21,650 nucleotides of DNA from an uncultured Bacilli bacterium (lineage in GTDB: Bacteria; Bacillota_I; Bacilli_A; RFN20; CAG-826): the NCBI GenBank assembly GCA_905236085.1, contig CAJOOD010000165.1, positions 1 through 21,650 on the forward strand. The letters are read 5' to 3'. Shown in pieces: positions 8,637 through 13,817 of the stretch. Each line of letters opens with the position of its first letter. Within the stretch, counting starts at the first letter, position 1. Under the pieces are notes generated by a model. That model saw only the letters and a program-made list of their open reading frames with translations, was not told where the DNA came from and did no database searches. A program made the translations under genes and the position numbers.

Positions 8637-8642
8637 ATTCTA
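8637..8642 (-). promoter_or_regulatory. Possible -10 hexamer of ispG, leaderless geometry
   Basis: The minus strand reads TAGAAT, AAAGAT, then the ispG ATG, so the predicted transcription start is the start codon itself. No TGn extension and no clear -35 were found, and no ribosome-binding site precedes the ATG. The same spacing as at ispH raises my confidence slightly. Confidence 0.35.
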
Positions 8643-8713
8643 TACGCCTTAAAGAGCAAATATAAATAAAAATTATTTAAAAACTTCTAGGAATAGAAAA
8701 AGTTCTATGATAA

Positions 8714-8719
8714 TATAAT
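8714..8719 (+). promoter_or_regulatory. Probable -10 box of rpmG
   Basis: There is a perfect TATAAT, 23 nt before the rpmG ATG and followed by the ribosome-binding site AAGGAG, in the 112-nt gap after divergent ispG. No good -35 is visible at 16-18 nt; an overlapping TGATAATAT could be an extended -10 instead. Confidence 0.4.
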
Positions 8720-8742
8720 GACTGATTTTAAGGAGAAATCTC

Positions 8743-8916
8743 ATGGCAAACAAAAAAGCAAAAGGTCGCGAATCAATTATTCTTAAATGCACAGTGTGTG
8801 GCGAAGAAGCTTACATCACCTCTTATAACAAGAAAAAACATCCAGAAAAAATGGAAGCTAATAAATACTGCCCACATTGTAGAAAAGTACAATTATTTAA
8901 GGAAAGAAAGAAATAG
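8743..8916 (+). CDS. rpmG: 50S ribosomal protein L33
   Basis: This 57-residue basic protein of the large ribosomal subunit carries two CxxC pairs (Cys16/Cys19 and Cys43/Cys46), so it is the zinc-binding type of L33. The core KCTVCGEEAYITSYNKKK and NKYCPHCRK are typical; the N terminus (MANKKAKGRES) is a few residues longer than the usual 49-50 residue form. The ATG at 8743 follows a good ribosome-binding site (AAGGAG) and a TATAAT. The stop codon TAG forms part of the following terminator hairpin. Confidence 0.93.
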   Translation: MANKKAKGRESIILKCTVCGEEAYITSYNKKKHPEKMEANKYCPHCRKVQLFKERKK

Positions 8917-8937
8917 GGTTGAATAATCCTATTTTTT
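8911..8937 (+). terminator. Rho-independent terminator overlapping the rpmG stop
   Basis: AAATAGGGTT (8911-8920) pairs with AATCCTATTT (8925-8934), a 10-bp stem with one G-U, a GAAT loop and a run of T that starts within the arm. The stem includes the last Lys codon and stop of rpmG. It ends only 8-11 nt before the next start codon. Confidence 0.8.
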
Positions 8938-8944
8938 ATTATCT

Positions 8945-9574
8945 ATGGAAATTAAATTATTCTCATATCCCGATTCTAGATTCTCTGCGAATACTTATAT
9001 TTGCTATAACGAAGATAAAGAAGCTCTTATCATTGATCCTGGCATAGAAGATGAAAATATTATCGATTTTATCATTGATAATAATCTAAATTTAAAAGCC
9101 ATATTATTAACTCACGCTCATTTTGATCACATTAGAGGACTAACTAGATTATTAAAAGAATTCTCCGTTAACGTCTATCTCCATTCTAACGATTTAGAAT
9201 TATTAAGAAATCCATATTTAAATCTATCGCATTACATGGATGATAATGATTATAGAAGTGAGATAGAGCCTATATTAATTAAAGATGATGATAGACTAGC
9301 TTTATTAAAAGGAGAAAATATCATCGTTATACATACTCCATTCCACACCAAGGGATGTGTTTGTTATTATTTTTCTATCTCTAAGGTTTTATTTTCTGGT
9401 GATACCTTATTTAATAATTCTATCGGTAGATTTGATTTACCAACCTCCACACCACAAGATATCAAATCATCTTTAAATAATTTATTTATTCTTCCAGATG
9501 AAGTGATAGTCTATCCTGGACACGGGCCAATAACCTCAATTATGATGGAGAAATTCAATAATAAAGAAATATAA
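8945..9574 (+). CDS. Metallo-beta-lactamase-fold hydrolase (glyoxalase II-like)
   Basis: This 209-residue protein of the MBL superfamily has the metal motif LTHAHFDHIRG (His57, His59, Asp61, His62), a later histidine in HTPFHTKG (usual HTPGHT, so Gly is replaced by Phe), FSGDTLF with the bridging Asp, and PGHGP with the last metal His. Size and motif order resemble the YqgX/glyoxalase II-like hydrolases of Bacillota; the substrate cannot be read from sequence. The start MEIKLFSYPDSRFSANTY is typical for the family, but ATG 8945 has no ribosome-binding site and lies just behind the rpmG terminator, so expression probably depends on read-through or an unseen promoter. It precedes nadE by 53 nt. 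Confidence 0.87.
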   Translation: MEIKLFSYPDSRFSANTYICYNEDKEALIIDPGIEDENIIDFIIDNNLNLKAILLTHAHFDHIRGLTRLLKEFSVNVYLHSNDLELLRNPYLNLSHYMDDNDYRSEIEPILIKDDDRLALLKGENIIVIHTPFHTKGCVCYYFSISKVLFSGDTLFNNSIGRFDLPTSTPQDIKSSLNNLFILPDEVIVYPGHGPITSIMMEKFNNKEI

Positions 9575-9585
9575 CATTAGGATAT

Positions 9586-9610
9586 TTGACATAATTATGC
9601 TACTATTATG
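9586..9610 (+). promoter_or_regulatory. Promoter/operator candidate upstream of nadE
   Basis: A perfect TTGACA lies at 9586-9591 and overlaps a perfect 10-bp palindrome CATAATTATG (9590-9599); a second TTATG follows at 9606-9610, one helical turn after the first (9595-9599). A matching -10 at the normal distance is poor (TATTAT at 9604-9609 leaves 12 nt only), so the promoter itself is uncertain. The palindrome is a candidate operator for the Phd-like domain encoded at the start of nadE. Confidence 0.35.
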
Positions 9611-9627
9611 CGTGGAGAGTATCAATT

Positions 9628-11742
9628 ATGCCAAAAATTAAACCGATTAAGGATTTAAGAAATACCATCGATATTTCTAAAGAATGTCATGAATCCAATG
9701 AACCTATTTTTATCACGAAAAATGGTTATCAAGATATGGTCATCATGTCTGATGAATATTATGAATCAATCATCAATAAACATGATAATAATATAAATAA
9801 GGAATATATAAGCGCCCCAAAAAGATATAATCCTAAAGAGATGTCTGATTGCTTTGGTTATGTTAAATGCGCAAGCACAACTATTAATACCAAAGTTGGG
9901 GATGTCGAACATAATTTAAATGAAATTATTAAAAATCTAGAACTAGCCTATAAAGAAAATGTTAAAATTCTCGTTTTTCCTGAATTGACATTAACTGGCT
10001 ATTCGTGTCGAGACCTATTTTATTCTAATTCTTTACAAGAGCAAACCTTAAAAGCGATTAAGAAATTAAAGACTATTTCTAAGAAATATCCTTTATTATT
10101 CTTTGTAGGCGCCCCAATATTTAAAAATAACGGCATCTATAACTGTGCTTTAGCCTTTTATAATGGAGAAATATTAGGAGTCAGTGCCAAAACTCATCTA
10201 CCGACATATAATGAATTCTATGAATCTAGACAATTTATCCCTTCACCTAAATATTACGATACCATTACCATAAATGGTGAAGAATTACCATTCGGTAACA
10301 AATTATTATATAAGGATGAAAGATATCCTTCTTTAATCATCGGGTGTGAGATATGTGAAGATGTCTGGGTTCCTAATAATCCATCTCTAGATATGTCATT
10401 AACGGGGGCGACATTAATCGTTAATTTAAGTGCCTCGAATGAAATAGTTGGTAAATCTAATTATCGCGAATCACTCATATCATCAACCTCCGCGAGAGAG
10501 ATATGTGGTTATGTCTATTGCTCCGCAGGAGAAGGCGAATCAACCACTGATGTGGTATATTCAGGACATAATATCATCGCTGAAAACGGAAGAATCATCG
10601 CACAAAGCGAATTATTTAAGAATTCTATGACCATTGGAGTCATAGATATCAATAAATTATGTAACGATAGAAGAAGAATGTCGACTTTTAAAGAAAGACA
10701 AGATGATAGATTTGCGCTTATTGGTTTTGATATGCCTTTAGATAATAATGTTAATTTAGATATATCACCTAATCCATTTCTAGTAAGCGATGAAGTGAAA
10801 GCCAAAAAAAGATATAGAAATATCATTAAAATGCAGGCTAGTGGATTAAAATCTAGATTTATAGCCGCCCATAGTAAAACTTTAGTCTTAGGTTTAAGTG
10901 GAGGATTAGATTCCACTTTGGCCTTATTAGTGGCTAAAGAATGTATGTCGCAATTAAATATGGATCCTAAAAATGTTATCGCTATTACATTGCCAGCTTT
11001 TGGAACATCATCTAGAACTCATGATAACGCTCTTAAATTAGCGGATGCTTTAGGAGTGACATTTAAAGAAATCAATGTCAAAGAATCAGTATTATTACAT
11101 CTAAAAGATATCCAGCATGATGTCGATAATCATAATACCACCTATGAAAATGCCCAAGCTAGAGAAAGAACACAAGTGTTGATGGATTACGCTAATGATG
11201 TTAACGGCCTCATGGTGGGGACGGGTGATTTATCAGAATTATGTCTAGGGTGGACGACTTATAACGGCGACCATATGTCGATGTATGGAGTTAATGCCTC
11301 TATTCCTAAAACCTTGGTCCAGGCCTTGGTTAGAACTTATGCTGATGATCATATCGAAGCCAAAGAAGTTCTCTACGATATCTTAGATACACCTATATCT
11401 CCAGAATTATTACCTCTAAAAAATGGAGAAATAGAGCAAAAGACCGAAGATAAGGTTGGACCTTACGAATTAGTGGATTTCTTCATTTATTATTATTTAA
11501 GAAGAAACTTCTCCTTGAAGAAGATTGTCTTCCTAGCTAAGCAAGCCTATAAAGATAAATATGATGAAGAGGCTATTAAAAAGTGGCTAAGAGTCTTTAT
11601 TAAAAGATTCTATGCTTCGCAATTTAAGAGGTCATGTCTACCAGATGGAGTTAAGATTGGTTCAGTATCTATTTCTCCTCGCGGAGATTTAAGAATGCCA
11701 AGCGATGCATCTTGCGAATCTTTGCTAAAAGAATTAGATTAA
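9628..11742 (+). CDS. nadE: Glutamine-dependent NAD(+) synthetase with N-terminal Phd/YefM antitoxin-like domain
   Basis: NadE amidates nicotinate adenine dinucleotide to NAD+, using ammonia released from glutamine. Residues 1-50 look like a complete Phd/YefM antitoxin DNA-binding domain (MPKIKPIKDLRN, then EPIFITKNGYQDMVIM). A polar linker (51-71) leads to Met72, where an ordinary NadE would begin (CFGYVKCAS). The nitrilase-type glutaminase domain follows with catalytic Glu119 (FPEL), Lys188 (AKTH) and Cys243 (EICEDVW), then the synthetase domain with the ATP-pyrophosphatase loop LGLSGGLDS (422-429), QARERTQV and VGTGDLSELCLGW. At 704 residues it is about 65-70 longer than ordinary Bacillota NadE, equal to the added domain. 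The start at 9628 has a ribosome-binding site (GGAGAG, 9614-9619); the frame is continuous, so the fusion is real in this sequence. No toxin gene is nearby. An autoregulatory role is my inference. Confidence 0.93.
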   Translation: MPKIKPIKDLRNTIDISKECHESNEPIFITKNGYQDMVIMSDEYYESIINKHDNNINKEYISAPKRYNPKEMSDCFGYVKCASTTINTKVGDVEHNLNEIIKNLELAYKENVKILVFPELTLTGYSCRDLFYSNSLQEQTLKAIKKLKTISKKYPLLFFVGAPIFKNNGIYNCALAFYNGEILGVSAKTHLPTYNEFYESRQFIPSPKYYDTITINGEELPFGNKLLYKDERYPSLIIGCEICEDVWVPNNPSLDMSLTGATLIVNLSASNEIVGKSNYRESLISSTSAREICGYVYCSAGEGESTTDVVYSGHNIIAENGRIIAQSELFKNSMTIGVIDINKLCNDRRRMSTFKERQDDRFALIGFDMPLDNNVNLDISPNPFLVSDEVKAKKRYRNIIKMQASGLKSRFIAAHSKTLVLGLSGGLDSTLALLVAKECMSQLNMDPKNVIAITLPAFGTSSRTHDNALKLADALGVTFKEINVKESVLLHLKDIQHDVDNHNTTYENAQARERTQVLMDYANDVNGLMVGTGDLSELCLGWTTYNGDHMSMYGVNASIPKTLVQALVRTYADDHIEAKEVLYDILDTPISPELLPLKNGEIEQKTEDKVGPYELVDFFIYYYLRRNFSLKKIVFLAKQAYKDKYDEEAIKKWLRVFIKRFYASQFKRSCLPDGVKIGSVSISPRGDLRMPSDASCESLLKELD

Positions 11743-11762
11743 TAAATAGCCCATTTTGCTTT

Positions 11763-11778
11763 TTACATTGTAATGTAA
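11763..11778. promoter_or_regulatory. Palindrome overlapping the efp -35, possible operator
   Basis: TTACATT-GT-AATGTAA has two perfect 7-bp arms around 2 nt. It covers the -35 hexamer of the efp promoter, the typical position for a repressor. I do not recognise it as the site of a known regulator. Confidence 0.4.
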
Positions 11779-11796
11779 TAAGATTTTGTATAAAAT
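11768..11796 (+). promoter_or_regulatory. efp promoter
   Basis: TTGTAA (11768-11773), a 17-nt spacer and TAAAAT (11791-11796) form a good sigma-A promoter 32 nt before the efp ATG, leaving room for the AAGGAG ribosome-binding site (11811-11816). It also serves the downstream YneF-like gene. Confidence 0.6.
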
Positions 11797-11828
11797 ATTG
11801 ACGTTTAAAAAAGGAGCAAAGTTTAAAT

Positions 11829-12386
11829 ATGGTTAATGTAACAGAATTAAGACCAGGCAACTATTTTGAAGAAGATGGCAACATTTATAAAGTATTAGAT
11901 ATTTTATTAAATAAAACTGCGATGAGAAAAATGGTCGCAAAGGTCAAAGTTAAAAATCTTAGAACCGGTGCGGTGACTGATATCGCCAAGAACAGCGGCT
12001 ATATGATTGAAACTATCAGATTAGATAAGAAGCAAATGCAATATCTTTATGATACCGGTGATGCTTTAGTCTTCATGGATCAAACTACTTATGAACAAAT
12101 CGAAATCTTAAAAGATAGATTAGAATGGGAAGCTAGATTTTTAAAAGGTGATGAAGATGTAGAAATCGTTTGCTATGGTGATGAAGTCTTAGGCGTCAAC
12201 TTACCAGCAAAAGTAGCCTTAAAAGTTACACAAGCTGATCCAGCGACCAAAGGTGATACCATCAACAAAGCGATGAAAGAAGTTACCTTAGAAACCGGTA
12301 TCAAAGTTAAAGTCCCAATGTTTATCAACGAAGGAGAAGTCGTACTCGTCCGTACAGATAACGGCGAATATGACGGTCGTGCATAA
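11829..12386 (+). CDS. efp: Translation elongation factor P with non-canonical loop
   Basis: EF-P binds the ribosome near the P site and relieves stalling at polyproline. The 185-residue protein has the normal three-domain length: KOW-like N-terminal domain, central OB domain, and C-terminal domain with GDT near residue 137 and VTLETGIKVKVPMFI near 147. It aligns without gaps to B. subtilis EF-P through NLRTGA, but the tip of domain I, normally KPGKG with the functional Lys32, reads KTAMRKM here: Met32 replaces the lysine, with Arg33 and Lys34 beside it, and the flanking glycines are lost. So it cannot carry the usual modification at this site. The C-terminal motif DTRTGEY is also changed (VRTDNGEY). 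It has its own promoter and overlaps the next gene by 1 nt (TAATG). A lineage-specific EF-P subtype is my reading. Confidence 0.93.
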   Translation: MVNVTELRPGNYFEEDGNIYKVLDILLNKTAMRKMVAKVKVKNLRTGAVTDIAKNSGYMIETIRLDKKQMQYLYDTGDALVFMDQTTYEQIEILKDRLEWEARFLKGDEDVEIVCYGDEVLGVNLPAKVALKVTQADPATKGDTINKAMKEVTLETGIKVKVPMFINEGEVVLVRTDNGEYDGRA

Positions 12387-12607
12387 TGATTACTGGTTGG
12401 GTAGCGGCGATTATCGGCGTGGCTTGCGCGATTGTAGGCGCGATCATCGGTTTCTTTGGAGCAAGATTCTATTTCAAAAAGCAATTAGAAAAGAACCCTC
12501 CAATTAACGAGAACATGATTAGAGCTATGGGCCGACAAATGGGAAGAACATTCTCTGAAAAACAAGTTCGTGAAATCATGAAGAATGTTAACGCTCAAAA
12601 GAAATAA
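12386..12607 (+). CDS. yneF: Small YneF/UPF0154-family membrane protein
   Basis: This 73-residue protein has one N-terminal transmembrane helix (residues about 4-30, WVAAIIGVACAIVGAIIGFF), then a charged cytoplasmic part with NPPINENMIRAMGRQMGR and FSEKQVREIMK, the signature of the UPF0154 (YneF) family common in Bacillota. Its molecular function is unknown. ATG 12386 overlaps the efp stop (TAATG), and no good Shine-Dalgarno is present, so translation is probably coupled to efp. A strong terminator follows 18 nt later. Confidence 0.87.
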   Translation: MITGWVAAIIGVACAIVGAIIGFFGARFYFKKQLEKNPPINENMIRAMGRQMGRTFSEKQVREIMKNVNAQKK

Positions 12608-12624
12608 TCAATCATTAAAACTAT

Positions 12625-12657
12625 ATCCTTAATACCTCGTGTATTGAGGATTTTTTT
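12625..12657 (+). terminator. Rho-independent terminator of efp-yneF
   Basis: ATCCTTAATAC (12625-12635) pairs with GTATTGAGGAT (12641-12651), 11 bp with one T-G pair, loop CTCGT, followed by seven T. It ends the plus-strand unit. Confidence 0.9.
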
Positions 12658-12901
12658 ATACCTAAAATAAATGATTAAGTGTAGTGGAGCATCCTTAATA
12701 GCCTTATTAATGACTCCGTTAATTAGAGATTTTCTTTTCTTATCTTTTCACGTTATATCAATCATCGATTAGGGCCTAATTTTACTTATGATTATGACCT
12801 ATTAAATTCTTATTTTTTAATTGACTTGATATAAGAGTAGTGGGCCGTAGTCAATATAAAATTAAGGTCAAAAGTCAACATAAAACCTAGGATAGAACAA
12901 T
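12658..12901. other. Gene-free AT-rich stretch
   Basis: I see no coding frame and no tRNA or other known RNA gene in this stretch between the yneF and plsY terminators. It holds a small hairpin TTAATA-GCCT-TATTAA (12695-12710), a second copy of ATCCTTAATA (12691-12700, also at 12625-12634 in the terminator), a TTGACT/AGTCAA inverted pair (12821-12826 and 12849-12854), and the TTGAC-type repeats listed separately. Confidence 0.6.
12849..12885. repeat. Direct repeat AGTCAAyATAAAA with an extra GTCAA between
   Basis: AGTCAATATAAAA (12849-12861) and AGTCAACATAAAA (12873-12885) match 12 of 13 bases, 24 nt apart, and GGTCAA lies between them at 12866-12871. On the minus strand this reads as three TTGAC units. 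It could be an insertion-sequence end remnant or binding sites; neither is established. Confidence 0.5.
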
Positions 12902-12928
12902 AAAAAACCACATTTTTTGCAAATGTGG
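12902..12928 (-). terminator. Rho-independent terminator of plsY
   Basis: CCACATTT (12908-12915) and AAATGTGG (12921-12928) form an 8-bp stem with loop TTTGC; on the minus strand the stem is followed by TTTTTT (12902-12907 complement). It lies 62 nt after the plsY stop. Confidence 0.8.
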
Positions 12929-12990
12929 AAAACTTTTTAACATCATGTTTTATTTACTAAAAATCTACTAATTTTCTACTAACTAGGTTA

Positions 12991-13725
12991 TTAGTAATTA
13001 GTGGGATTCTCATTGTGATTCTTCAGTCTAATAATGTTAGCCTTATGACGATAAATCAATATCAAAGCGTTAATCGTAAAGGCTAAAGCGAATTCCCAAC
13101 CAGGACATAAACCATATAAATAGCCATTCATACATACCGCTCCAAAATTAGGGATACAGGTTAGCCAGCAACACACCAGACCCACGCATGCGGTTAATAG
13201 ACTAGCAAGGGATACATATTTCTTAGCCTTAAGTGTTGTAAAGAATGTGATAATACCAGCAATAGTCGCAAACCAGCAAGAGAATAAAACACCAGAAAAT
13301 GTCACCGCAGCGGCCTTACCACCTTTAAAGCCAACGAAGATAGGCCAGCAATGACCAATACCCACACCCATATAGCCTAACCAATATACTGGCCATTTGA
13401 TGATATAGCCATCAACATTACCGTTAAGTATCATCTCAGTTGTAGGGATTAAAGCTTTTCCATTAAATTGCACAAATGTTAATAAAGCCCATAAGCCCCA
13501 GATAGTGATTCCCGCTTTTAGGAAATCAAGAATATATACCGCAAAACCGGCCTTTTTTCCAAATAATCTCAAGACATTAGTTCCGCCCATATTATGTGAG
13601 CCATAATCTCTAGGATCCTTATGATAGAATACCTTACCGATGATAACTCCGTTAGGGATAGAACCCAATAAATAGCCAATTATAAGACATATAAAGGCTG
13701 CTAAGATGTTGTAAAAGATGTTCAT
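12991..13725 (-). CDS. plsY: Glycerol-3-phosphate acyltransferase PlsY
   Basis: PlsY is a membrane enzyme that transfers the acyl group of acyl-phosphate to glycerol-3-phosphate, the first step of phospholipid synthesis. The 244-residue protein shows the family motifs GSIPNG (near 21), GSHNMGGTNVLR (near 42-53) and GHCWPIFVGFKGGKAA (near 123-138), embedded in about five to seven hydrophobic segments. It is 30-45 residues longer than the usual ~200, mainly because of a longer loop between the second and third motifs (region LIPTTEMILNGNVDGY). A ribosome-binding site GAGG (minus strand, 13736-13739) precedes ATG. It is divergent from parE, the same pairing seen in other Bacillota where plsY borders parE/parC. 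Confidence 0.93.
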   Translation of the reverse strand: MNIFYNILAAFICLIIGYLLGSIPNGVIIGKVFYHKDPRDYGSHNMGGTNVLRLFGKKAGFAVYILDFLKAGITIWGLWALLTFVQFNGKALIPTTEMILNGNVDGYIIKWPVYWLGYMGVGIGHCWPIFVGFKGGKAAAVTFSGVLFSCWFATIAGIITFFTTLKAKKYVSLASLLTACVGLVCCWLTCIPNFGAVCMNGYLYGLCPGWEFALAFTINALILIYRHKANIIRLKNHNENPTNY

Positions 13726-13752
13726 AGTGTTTTTTCCTCAATTAATATTAAT

Positions 13753-13781
13753 ATTTTACTAAAAATATTTATATTTTGAAA
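13753..13781 (-). promoter_or_regulatory. Probable plsY promoter
   Basis: On the minus strand TTTCAA (13776-13781), a 17-nt spacer and TAAAAT (13753-13758) lie 27 nt before the plsY ATG. The -10 is good, the -35 weak. Confidence 0.4.
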
Positions 13782-13792
13782 CGATTTTAGTT

Positions 13793-13798
13793 TATAAT
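13793..13798 (+). promoter_or_regulatory. Probable -10 box of parE-parC operon
   Basis: There is a perfect TATAAT 19 nt before the parE ATG. No good -35 at 16-18 nt was found; TTGAAA at 13776 is only 11 nt away. A start near 13805 leaves a short leader that just contains GAGG (13806-13809). Confidence 0.35.
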
Positions 13799-13817
13799 AA
13801 TCAATGAGGTTATTTTC

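Noticed and set aside
12658..12901. A small RNA or tRNA gene in the gene-free stretch
   Set aside because: No tRNA-like arms, no T-loop sequence, no convincing promoter plus terminator pair inside; the two terminators belong to flanking genes.
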